From Bryopsis sp. KO-2023 (Eukaryota; Chlorophyta; Ulvophyceae; Bryopsidales; Bryopsidaceae): a stretch of 64,000 bases of DNA. Below are positions 44,627-54,015 of the stretch, in pieces. The notes beneath the pieces were generated by a model, which was given only the letters and a program-made list of their open reading frames with translations, did no database searches and was not told the DNA's origin. The DNA lies in NCBI GenBank assembly GCA_030272585.1, contig BSYQ01000007.1, positions 5,212,001 to 5,276,000 on the forward strand. The letters run 5' to 3'. Made by a program: the position numbers and the translations under genes. How positions within the stretch are numbered: the first letter of the stretch is position 1; each line of letters begins with the position of its first letter.

Positions 44627-46219
44627 CTTCACTTGTTGGGATGAGGAAAAGAGGGGGTTGGGCATCATGAATGGATAGAAAGGTTCGGGGTGTAGCTTTT
44701 CAATGTCAGTCAGGAACGAGGGAGGGGGGGAGTAAATTGTGTGTGTGTGTGTGTAGTTGGGGGGTAGTATCTGGTACTGGTATGGTTCTCACAGAGATTT
44801 ACAGCAAGAAAACTGAAAATAGTGCAGAAAAGAATATAGGTAGATGTAAAACAGAAAAGGTTTTGAAGGATTGGCTCACTGGGGCATGTGTTTCTTTTCG
44901 GAAGAGATGTTGTGTGGTTAGCAAGGCGAAACGGGGGGGACATCATCACAACAGAAAGAGCTCCTGACTCAGCTATTCAGAATAGTCAAGCTGGGAAGTA
45001 CAATCACCCAGAGCTGGCTAGTGAAGTGCCCATATGTTAATCTCAAGAGCACCTGATAAGACAAAAGTTTCTTTATTTTTCGGGAGCAAAGCACTCCAGG
45101 GGAACATGCATTTTCAGCAGAACCTCTTGTGGGGCATGCAGCTCAAACCCCAGTCAAGCTTTTGGATGGGTTTTCAAAGCTTTGGATGCAGTCAGCTGAC
45201 ATCCACGAAAAACGTTGATTCCAGCACTCCTTCACAGAAATGTGAGTCTTTACCATCCACCTGATAAACAACATACTATGTATGACCACTTGGTGTGCAT
45301 ACGAAGTAATGTTCGGGAAGAAAAAGGAAAAAAGACACACAGTGGCACACATGCCACTCACTGATGATCAAAAATCCAGATAAAAAAACAGTCAAGGCGT
45401 GCTTGTGCAGAACCTAGAAGCACAAAAGAACCACAAAAGCTAATCATGCTGCAGGGGAGTGAACCCAGGCAGATGTTTTGTTGGCTGATGATAGTTGCAT
45501 CTGAAACGCACACCCCCTTATTCTCGCGCAAACCAATCCTTCCACGAGAAAGAGTTAACGCGCGTTGAATCCTCTTGAATCGAACTTCAACTTGGTGTCG
45601 CTGTTGCACACTGTGTGACATTCATTCCAAGGTTTCTTGCGGCTCTCTAATGAGGTCACCTCAGCTTTTTTAGCTCGAAGAAAGTAGGCGACCAAGCGAA
45701 CCTGGCTGCGCTCTGAGGGCCACACCACCGGAACGTCGTCGATCGGCGGCGCTGATCGGCCAATGGCTTGATTACGCTTCGTGCACAGACCATGGAAAGT
45801 GCAAGAAAAAAGCCATAACGACTAAGAGAGCTGTGGTTTGCTTCCACCGCGACCATGCGTTCTTTCCCGATAGCCTTTTTTCAGAAAGTCTCCCTGAGCA
45901 TGTTGCTCGTTAGGAGCTCATATAAGGACGTCGCCAGGTGAGCCTTCGGTTTCTTTGTTTTGTTTTGTTTTCGTTTCTCTGTTGGAAGCTTGAAAGTGTT
46001 CTCTCGTCTGCAGCCACGCTGAAATCTCGTTCTGCCCGTGACTTAAGCGGCGAAAGAAAAGGGCGGCGCGGCTGCTGGCTGCGGGTTCGACTCCCGCACG
46101 CTCTCTTTTCCAGGAACAAGAAGTTCGGGTGAACTTACAGAAACTTTGTAACCGTAGGCCAATGTCACTACTTAACCAGGTTACGCCTTTCGCCGTCTTA
46201 CCCGCTTTCTTTTGCAATC
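44627..46219. other. CEP290 3' flank and upstream region of duplicated gene copy A
   Basis: The left part is the CEP290 3' UTR and flank. From about 45668 the DNA belongs to the segmental duplication. A CCAAT box (about 45760) precedes a short open segment beginning ATG at 45855 (MRSFPIAFFQKVSLSML) that ends at a candidate GTGAG donor. In copy B that frame is closed early, so it is more likely leader than coding. A tRNA T-arm-like hairpin lies at 46081-46097. Confidence 0.5.
46081..46097 (+). other. tRNA T-arm-like hairpin in the leader region, copy A
   Basis: GCGGG-TTCGACT-CCCGC forms a perfect 5-bp stem with a canonical T loop (internal box B). The same 17 bases recur at 50908-50924. An outer helix GAAAAGGG (about 46056) with CTCTTTTC (about 46103) is possible. 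No D arm, anticodon arm or matching 7-bp acceptor was found, so this is not called a tRNA gene. Confidence 0.5.
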
Positions 46220-48373
46220 ATGTCGGAGTGCACTATGGCGTACATTCTGACGATCCTACTTATCATGATAGCGGAAGCTCTGTGCTCGTGGTTTTGGCGG
46301 AAGGTAAACTTGGGCTTGGCTGGGAGCATCTTCTCTCATCAAAATTAAGACGTCAAATAAAGTCGTCAAATAGACGTCATACATTCGATTCTTAAGATGA
46401 TTGTGCTGATTTGTACAGGTGACCAAGAAAACTTCGAACAGGCTACAGAGAGCAATGGTGAGAAAGAAAAATGATATCCTTTAGTTTTTTCTAGAGAAGT
46501 CCAGGTCTTTTCTTATCATATATTGATCCAACTGATCCATTGTCAATCAAGGAACTATCGACAGTGTGGTTTGAGAAAAAGCCGTGACTGATTTTTTTAA
46601 ATTGCTGGAAAAGCATTTCCCTAGATTTCAGATTTTCTTGGAGTTAATTTTCATCGCTGATGTTTGCATAATTTTTGTTTTTTTTGGGGGGGGTTCCAGA
46701 TCAGGAAGAGTCTGGTGGAATGTCACCAGGAAAGTGACCTTGCAGACCTCCAGCGGCGACGAGAAGTCTTTCATCGGGAGTCAATGCAAGCAAAGGTGAG
46801 GGCAGTTCTTTGCATCAGTTGCCCTAAAGGAAAGCCCCCTTGTTGGAAACTCTTGTGGAGATACTGTTGTTTAAATGAAAATATGTGCAGGTATCTCTGG
46901 AAGTGGAGGAGGGCAAATCAAATGGCTATGGTGGAGATGAGGATGCTAGCGCTTTTACTGGAACCGACCAAGACTCCCAAAAAACCTTTGACACTAAAAA
47001 CTACTACTCAGAGGTAAAACACTGTGTGAGCCCCCTTGCAAAAGATTCATACGCTTGATTGTTTTAGCATTCTTTCTGTTAAACTTCTTGTGGGTTTGGA
47101 ATTCAGATCGACACTGGGACAGCTCCCCGTGCATCGGAATCCACCTCTGCGTCCGCACCCGAATCCACATCCGTATCTGGAGGAGACCAAGTCGGCGAAG
47201 GGCAACAGAAGGTATTGAATCATGTAAACTTTGCACCACCCCGTCACACCCCCCTCACTTAAAGAAGAAACCCTCCCGAAAGATCCCTCCCATATATGAA
47301 GCAACCCAAAACGAGATCCTGTTGTGAATCCTATGTGAAAAATTTGAAGCAAAGTTTTTGTTTTCCAGAAGGTTGTTTCTGCAATAATGATGATTATTAA
47401 TTTTTGATCAAACTGTGAATGCTCCCCCTATCTTCTTCCTTAGTCTGCACCCCCCAAACACAAAGATATGACAGAATCTTACTTTCAAACATGCTGTCCA
47501 AAAGTAAATGGTTTCATTTTTCTCGGACAAATGATTTGCTGTGGACATAGCGTTGAATATTCTGTTCTCCAGCCTGTGGATAAAGGTTGGAAAAGGGGCA
47601 TCATGAAAATTTTAAATTCCGCTGTGCGAAAATACCATCATAACTTTACAAATGCCATTCTCAATTTAGGAACATTACATATATGACCCCAGGAAAGTTG
47701 ATGATTCTCTACCTTGGGGGCTGATTGTTTCATTGGATACCATTTTCGATGTTGTGTCGCTTTTCGGTGTGTAGGACTTTCACAGGGCAAGAGCCTTTGA
47801 TTCGCTGAAAAACCTGTACAGGGCCTATGATGCTTTGACAAGGGAAATCGATGAAGCCATAGACGGAGCTGTCAGGAGAATCGATCCTGAGACGATGGTG
47901 CGGATGCTTTGCTTGTGTTCTTATGTGTGTGTTTTGTTTTTCCAGAAAAAGAATGAAAACCAAAAATATATTGAAATGACATTTTGGATGAATTATCAAA
48001 CTGTGTGTGGTGTGGTTTTTGTGTGCAGAGGAGGTTCGATGACCTTACCTTCAAGTATGACAACGAGATTCAATTCAGTAGGCATGTTGTACACTCACTC
48101 GAAGTCATCGTACAAGAAGTTAACAGGATGCGATCTGAGCGAATTCCATGTAAGCTCTGAAACTTCCGGTTGTTTGGATCATATTCTGATGCAAGATTTC
48201 TTGTTTGTGGTTTCCTGTGGATTTCTTCTCACGACAGAAAATGTGTGTTTCTTTCAGTGCTTTCCCGCCAAACCCCAAAATGCAGCAAGGAAAATCAAAC
48301 CGAGGAAACGAAAGAAGAAAAAATTGAGGGGGTGAAATGCGACTTCAGAAAAAAGGGGTCGTGTCGTGCGTAA
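46220..48373 (+). CDS. Small membrane-anchored protein of duplicated pair, copy A
   Basis: Nine exons chain in frame: 46220-46303, 46419-46457, 46700-46795, 46891-47013, 47107-47211, 47444-47503, 47775-47897, 48029-48149, 48258-48373; 288 residues. The N-terminus MSECTMAYILTILLIMIAEA is a transmembrane or signal-anchor segment followed by a basic patch. Exon 3 is an amphipathic charged helix (LVECHQESDLADLQRRREVF). Exons 4-5 are acidic and Ser/Thr-rich. Exons 7-8 are helical (LYRAYDALTREIDEAI, VVHSLEVIVQEVNRM), possibly coiled coil. The C-terminus has cysteines in a Lys/Glu-rich tail (KCDFRKKGSCRA). No family recognised. Reading on past the exon 6 donor gives a 52-residue alternative tail that ends at LGTLHI. 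Copy B preserves every splice site and the frame, which supports the model. Upstream leader exons are possible. Confidence 0.75.
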
Positions 48374-48429
48374 CATCATCAGTCCATGAGAAGGAAGAGA
48401 AAAAAAGGAAAACTGAAAAAGGAAGGAAA

Positions 48430-49035
48430 AAAAATCTAGTTCATAATTAAATTTGTCACTTCCAGAAAAAGGGGGGGGGGGAGGGAGGGAGGGGGGAAAC
48501 AAAAAGAAAAACTGGATTGATGTTCAAAATCCAGGGAAAAAAAAAGAAAAAGAAAAAAAATAGTTATAAACATATTTATCACTTCCAAAAAAAGGGGAGG
48601 GGAAAGGGAGGGAAAAAAAAACTGGATTGATGCGAATTCCAGGGAAAAAAAAAACAAAAACAAAAACAAAAATATATTATATGGTTATAAGTAAATTTAT
48701 CACTTCCAAAAGGGGGGGGGAGGGAGGGAGGGAGGGGGAAAAAAAAAAAGAAAAAAATGGATTGATGTCACAAATCCATGCAAAAAAAAAAAGAAAAAAG
48801 AAAACAATAGTTATAAACACATTTATCACTTCCAGAAAAAGGGGAGGGGAAGGGAGGGAAAAAAAAACTGGATTGATGCGAATTCCAGGGAAAAAAAAAT
48901 AAAATGTATTGATCCATGAAAACTCGAAAAAAAATAAATTACATAGTTATAATTACATTTGTCACTTCCAAAAGGGGGGGAGGGAAAAAAAAAGTATGGA
49001 TTTGTTAAAATCCAGAAAGAAAAAAGAAAGAAAAA
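48430..49035 (+). repeat. Five ~120-bp purine-rich tandem repeats, copy A
   Basis: Five imperfect units lie just after the stop codon. Each has a TA-rich lead (AGTTATAAACACATTTATC), then ACTTCC, an A run, a G-rich block (for example GGGGAGGGGAAGGGAGGG), an A run and a short hairpin such as CTGGATTGATGCGAATTCCAG or TGGATT..AATCCA. The plus strand is mostly A and G. G-quadruplex and triplex formation are plausible. The same units occur in copy B at 53330-53885. Confidence 0.85.
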
Positions 49036-49070
49036 AATTCCAAACTGAATGGCAATAGTTCTATTAGATA

Positions 49071-49108
49071 GGTTTTTTCCCGAAAGGGGTTTTTTCCTTG
49101 AAAAAACA
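49071..49108 (+). ncRNA. Putative ENE-like triple-helix module, copy A
   Basis: In order: U-tract 1 (49073-49078), CCC (49079-49081), GAAA tetraloop (49082-49085), GGGG (49086-49089), U-tract 2 (49090-49095), CCUUG loop, A-tract (49101-49106). U-tract 2 can pair with the A-tract (plus G49089 with C49107), and U-tract 1 can lie along that helix as U-A-U triples. This is the layout of stabilisation elements at the 3' ends of MALAT1 and MEN-beta. It is shorter than those (6 triples) and untested. A simple hairpin or chance homopolymers are alternatives. Confidence 0.45.
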
Positions 49109-49155
49109 GGCACTGCTGATGGAGCAAAAGAGAGTGGTTCGATTCCACTTGTGCC
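49109..49155 (+). ncRNA. Putative tRNA-like minihelix (mascRNA-like), copy A
   Basis: Five acceptor pairs GGCAC (49109-49113) with GTGCC (49151-49155). A small D-arm-like hairpin GCT-GATGG-AGC (49115-49125), AAAA, then a T-arm: stem 49132-49137 with 49145-49150 and canonical loop TTCGATT (49138-49144). The anticodon arm is absent, so it cannot be a decoding tRNA. Such folds can be substrates of RNase P and RNase Z. It starts two bases after the A-tract of the ENE-like module. Confidence 0.45.
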
Positions 49156-49157
49156 TT

Positions 49158-50498
49158 CTAGTCGACTTAGGTAGGTGATGAGGAAATTTAGCATCCTGAA
49201 CTGAGTTCCTTTAGCAAAAATTGTCAATAATGTGTTCTGGTTCTGTGAAAAACTAATCTATTTTGATTGTCATTTGCCGTCTTTCATAGGTGGTGGGTTG
49301 CAGTGGTTGTGCAAGATCATCATGATTGGCCTGGTTTTCAAAAAAATGATAACTTTTGTGAAGGCAACAATCAAATGCTATTAATCACACAACAACAAGG
49401 GTGGGTTCACAGAACTGTGGCAATTGCCATTTGCAAATGACGCAAGATGATGATGGTGATTGTGATTGTGATTGTGAAAAGGCCAGCAAGACTGGAGCTG
49501 AATGTCGATGAGTTTGGGACAATCATGAACATCTTGATCATGCATTCAGTGATCTGGTAGCTTGGCAAATTTGAAACTTTAAAGTTTCATGTCTGTTTCT
49601 TGGCTGAAACGCGAGATCTTCCTTTTAAATATACATTCCCCCCCTCCCCCCCCCCCCATATCTCCTAGCATACATGCACAAATGGAAGTGTTGTAGCCAA
49701 GCAAGAATTTGTTCCAGGATTTGTTCCAACATCAAACAAGAGGGAATATCAGCCAAGGCTTGCTGCTGGCTCGCTCAAGTTACCTCCCTCCCTTTCTTTG
49801 TGATCCTCTGGGGATCAACAATCCAGCACCATAGGATGCCTCGCATGCCATTCTGTTCAGGTCCAGCATACCACATTGCTTTTCCCATCCAGGAGAACTA
49901 CATACAATCCTTTGCATCATCCCCATAGAGTCTTTGCAGGCAGCTGGGAAAAGAGAATGGAATGGAGAACGAAGGAGAGGCATCCTCCGGTGACACTTGA
50001 AGGAGACGTCAGGCGAGATCGTACAAATGTATATACATATATCGTCGCAGGACCTTGCATGGATCTTGTGTCCTTCCACTGCTTTGGAGAGCCCTTCCCT
50101 TGCAACCATTTGTTGGTAATTTTTCTCTCCCTAACTTTTAGCGGAAGTATCGTCATCCTGGAAGGGAGTGAACCGTGATCGCAAAAATGTTTCGTTTGCT
50201 GGTGGAACGAGGCACTCGAAAAACACACACCCCGATTCTCGCACCCCCCAATTCCACCGCAAGAAAAAGATACAAGGCAACGAAATGGACCCTCATGAAT
50301 CACGACGCGAACTTTCTCAACCAGAATCAGACTTCCAGCATCCAAAGCACCTGCTTGAATGGTGCCACCGCACTTGGTGCGGCGTTCGTGCCTTGGTTAG
50401 GAAAACTATCGATTTTGTGCTTCCATGGAAATGGGGGTGAAATTGTGTTGGAACGTCCAAGGCTTGTGCCAAGGTTTCTTGAATGAGGGAACCTGAGC
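49158..50498. other. Spacer between the duplicated copies
   Basis: Unique DNA with a short (GATTGT)n-like run near 49457-49475 and a C-rich run near 49639-49658. From about 50155 blocks align weakly with 45445-45668, the old left flank of the duplication. An ORF of 103 codons at 50175-50486 has no family and no counterpart in copy A. Confidence 0.55.
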
Positions 50499-50907
50499 TA
50501 GAAGAAAAAACAGACACCAACCAAGCGACTCTGGCTGCGGTGTGAGGGCCACACCAGCGGAACGCCGTCGATCGGCGGCGCTGATCGGCCAATTGTTGGA
50601 TTACGCTTCGTGCATAGACCATGGAAAGTGCAAGAAAAAAGCCATGACGACTAAGAAAGCTGAGGTTTGCTTCCACCGCGACCATGCGTTCTTTCCCGAT
50701 AGCGTTTTTTCAGAAAGTCTCCCTGAGCATGTTGCTCGCTAGGAGCTCATAAGGACGCCGCCAGGCGAGCCTTCGGTTTCTTTGTTTTGTTTTGTTTTCG
50801 TTTCTCTGTTGGAAGCTTGAAAGTGTTCTCTCGTCTGCAGCCACGCTGAAATCTCGTTCTGCCCGTGACTTAAGCGGCGAAAGAAAAGGGCGGCGCGGCT
50901 GCTGGCT

Positions 50908-50924
50908 GCGGGTTCGACTCCCGC
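50908..50924 (+). other. tRNA T-arm-like hairpin in the leader region, copy B
   Basis: Identical to the copy A hairpin: a 5-bp stem around TTCGACT. Confidence 0.5.
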
Positions 50925-51046
50925 ACGCTCTCTTTTCCAGGAACAAGAAGTTCGGGTGAACTTACAGAAACTTTGTAACCGTAGGCCAATGTCACTACTT
51001 AACCAGGTTACGCCTTTCGCCGTCTTACCCGCTTTCTTTTGCAATC

Positions 51047-53326
51047 ATGTCGGAGTGCACTATGGCGTACATTCTGACGATCCTACTTATCATGATAGCG
51101 GAAGCTCTGTGCTCGTGGTTTTGGCGGAAGGTAAACTTGGTCTTGGCTGGGAGCATCTTCTCTGATCAAAATTAAGACGTCAAATAAAGTCGTCAAATAG
51201 ACGTCATACATTCGATTCTTAAGATGATTGTGCTGATTTGTACAGGTGACCAAGAAAACTTCGAACAGGCTACAGAGAGCAATGGTGAGAAAGAAAAATG
51301 ATATCCTTTAGTTTTTTCTAGAGAAGTCCAGGTCTTTTCTTATCATATATTGATCCAACTGATCCATTGTCAATCAAGGAACTATCGACAGTGTGGTTTG
51401 AGAAAAAGCCGTGACTGATTTTTTTTGTATTGCTGGAAAAGCATTTCCCTAGATTTCAGAAATTTTTTTGGAGTTAATTTTCATCGCTGATGTTTGCATA
51501 ATTTTTGTTTTTTTTGGGGGGGGGTCCAGATCAGGAAGAGTCTGGTGGAATGTCACCAGGAAAGTGACCTTGCAGACCTCCAGCGGCAACGAGAACTCTT
51601 TCATCGGGAGTCAATGCAAGCAAAGGTGAGGGCAGTTCTTTGCGTCAGTTGCCCCCAAAGGAAAGCCCCCTTGTTGAAAACTCTTGTGGAGATACTGTTG
51701 TGTTGAAATGAAAATATGTGCAGGTATCTCTGGAAGTGGACGAGGGCAAATCAAATGGCAATGGTGGGGATGATGATGCTAGCGCTTTTACTGGAACCGA
51801 CCAAGACTCCAAAAAAACCTTTGACACTAAAGACTACTACTCCGAGGTAAAACACTGTGTGAGCCCCCTTGCAAAAGATTCATACGCTTGATTGTTTTAG
51901 CATTCTTTCTGTTAAACTTCTTGTGGGTTTGGAATTCAGATCGACACTGGGACAGCTCCCCGTGCATCGGAATGCACCTCTGCATCCGCATCTACATCTG
52001 TATCTGGAGGAGAGCAAGTCGGCGAAAAGCAACAGAAGGTATTGAATCATGTAAACTTTGCACCACCCCGTCACACACCCCTCACTTAAAGAAGAAACCC
52101 TCCCGAAAGATCCCTCCCATATATGAAGCAACCCAAAACGAGATCCTGTTGTGAATCCTATGTGAAAAATTTGAAGCAAAGTTTTTGTTTTCCAGAAGGT
52201 TGTTTCTGCAATAATGATGATTATTAATTTTTGATCAAACTGTGAATGCTCCCCCTCTCTTCTTCCTTAGTCTGCACCCCCCAAACACAAAGATATGACA
52301 GAATCTTACTTTCAAACATGCTGTCCAAAAGTAAATGGTTTCATTTTTCTCGGACAAATGATTTGCTGTGGACATAGCGTTGAATATTCTGTTCTCCAGC
52401 CTGTGGATAAAGGCTGGAAAAGGGACATCAAGAAAATTTTAAATTCCGCTGTGCGAAAATACCATCCTAACTTTACAAATGTCATTCTCAATTTAGGAAC
52501 ATTACATATATACCTTTTCATGCGTAACCCATACTGACAAGGTAAAAAAAAATCAGGTCTAAAAATAGGTAGGATTGCTTGATCTTGACAGCTCCAAGAA
52601 ATGATATTGGCATGAATTTCTGATCCGCGGTACGAAAATCACGTCACAACTTCTGACCCCAGGAAATTTGATGATTCTCTACCTTTTTCATTGGATACCA
52701 TTTTCGATGTTGTGTCGCTTTTCGGTGTGTAGGACTTTCACAGGGCAAGAGCCTTTGATTCGCTGAAAAGCCTGTACAGGGTGTTTGATGCGTTGACAAG
52801 GGAGATCGATGGAGTCATAGACGGAGCTGTCAGGAAAATCAATCTTGAGACGATGGTGCGGATGCTTTGCTTGTGTTCTTATGTGTTTTGTTTTTCCAGA
52901 AAAAGAATGAAAACCAGAAATATATTGAAATGACATTTTGGATGAATTACCAACTGTGTGTGGTGTGGTTTTTGTGTGCAGAGGAGGTTCGATGACCTTA
53001 CCTTCAAGTATGACAACGAGATTCACTTCAGTAGGCATGTTGTACACTCACTCGACGTCATTGTACAAGAAGTTAACAGGATGCGATCTGAGCGAATTCC
53101 ATGTAAGCTCTGAAACTTCCGGTTGTTTGGATCACATTCTGATGCAAGATTTTGTGTTTGTGTTTTCCTGTGGATTTCTTCTCACGACAGAAAATGTATG
53201 TTTCTTTCAGTGCTTTCCCGCCAAACCCCCCAATGCAGCAAGGAAAATCAAACCGAGGAAACGAAAGAAGAAAAAATTGAGGGGGTGAAATGCGACTTCA
53301 GAAAAAAGGGGTCGTGCCGTGCGTAA
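51047..53326 (+). CDS. Small membrane-anchored protein of duplicated pair, copy B
   Basis: Nine exons: 51047-51130, 51246-51284, 51530-51625, 51724-51846, 51940-52038, 52271-52330, 52733-52855, 52982-53102, 53211-53326; 286 residues. It is 2 residues shorter than copy A because exon 5 lacks 6 nt. Exons 1 and 2 are identical to copy A. Substitutions in later exons change residues (for example RRREV to RQREL, YRAYDALTREIDEA to YRVFDALTREIDGV). Every intron keeps its GT and AG and the frame is open throughout, so both copies may be expressed. Function unknown. Confidence 0.74.
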
Positions 53327-53885
53327 GGGAAGGGAAGGGAGGGAGGGGGGAAACAAAAAGAAAAAACTGGATTGATGTTCAAAATCCAGGGGAAAAAATA
53401 AAAAAAATAGTTATAAACACATTTATCACTTCCAAAAAAAGGGGAGGGGAAAGGGAGGGAAAAAAAAAACTGGATTGATGCGAATTCCAGAAAAAAAAAA
53501 GAAACAAAAATATATTATATGGTTAGAAGTAAATTTATCACTTCTAGAAAAGGGGGGGGGGGGGAAGGGAGGGAGGGGAAAAAAAGAAAAGAAAAAAATG
53601 GATTGATGTCACAAATCCATGCAAAAAAAAAAGAAAAAAAAATAGTTATAAACACATTTATCACTTCCAGAAAAAGGGGTGGGGAAGGGAGGGGAAAAAA
53701 AACCTGGATTGATGCGAATTCCAAGGGGGGAAAAAAAAAGAAGAAAATGTATTGATCCATGAAAACTCGAAAAAAAAATATATATTACATAGTTATAATT
53801 ACATTTGTCACTTCCAAAAAGGGGGGGGGGGGGGAGGGGAAAAAAAAAAAGTATGGATTTGTTAAAATCCAGAAAGAAAAAAGAA
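53327..53885 (+). repeat. ~120-bp purine-rich tandem repeats, copy B
   Basis: Same unit type as in copy A, with TA-rich lead, ACTTCC, G-rich block and TGGATT..AATCCA hairpin. Homopolymer lengths differ between copies, as expected from slippage. Confidence 0.85.
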
Positions 53886-53927
53886 AGAAAAAAATACCAA
53901 ACTGAATGGCAATAGTTCTATTAGATA

Positions 53928-53965
53928 GGTTTTTTCCCGAAAGGGGTTTTTTCCTTGAAAAAACA
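53928..53965 (+). ncRNA. Putative ENE-like triple-helix module, copy B
   Basis: U-tract 1 at 53930-53935, CCC-GAAA-GGG hairpin at 53936-53945, U-tract 2 at 53947-53952, A-tract at 53958-53963. Identical in layout and sequence to copy A. Confidence 0.45.
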
Positions 53966-54013
53966 GGCACTGCTGATGGAGCAAAAGAGAGGGGGTTCGA
54001 TTCCCTCTGTGCC
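53966..54013 (+). ncRNA. Putative tRNA-like minihelix (mascRNA-like), copy B
   Basis: Acceptor GGCAC (53966-53970) with GTGCC (54009-54013). The T-stem is 53990-53995 with 54003-54008 around the loop TTCGATT. The T-stem sequence differs from copy A on both strands (AGGGGG/CCCTCT here, GAGTGG/CCACTT there), yet six pairs form in each. The D-arm-like hairpin is unchanged. Confidence 0.45.
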
Positions 54014-54015
54014 TT

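Larger units (their letters stand above)
45668..49157 (+). repeat. Segmental duplication, copy A
   Basis: Closely matches 50499-54015 through exons, introns, 3' repeats and the terminal RNA-like module. The match ends within two bases after the tRNA-like GTGCC at 49155. At the left it fades over 45445-45668, where only scattered blocks align, so the edge there is old or rearranged. Both copies keep an open gene. Confidence 0.9.
50499..54015 (+). repeat. Segmental duplication, copy B
   Basis: Tandem, same-orientation copy of 45668-49157. It differs by scattered substitutions, by a roughly 143-bp extra segment in the intron after exon 6 (about 52512-52654), and by unit-length changes in the purine repeats. 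Confidence 0.9.

Noticed and set aside
46081-46110. Full tRNA gene around the TTCGACT hairpin
   Set aside because: No 7-bp acceptor partner, D arm or anticodon arm could be placed within a normal length. A permuted arrangement with a downstream 5' half was also looked for and not found.
49109-49155. Ordinary decoding tRNA
   Set aside because: Only 47 nt with no anticodon arm, so it cannot decode. Kept as a tRNA-like fold only.
50175-50486. 103-codon ORF in the spacer between the duplicated copies
   Set aside because: No family resemblance, no splice logic, and the matching region in copy A does not keep the frame.
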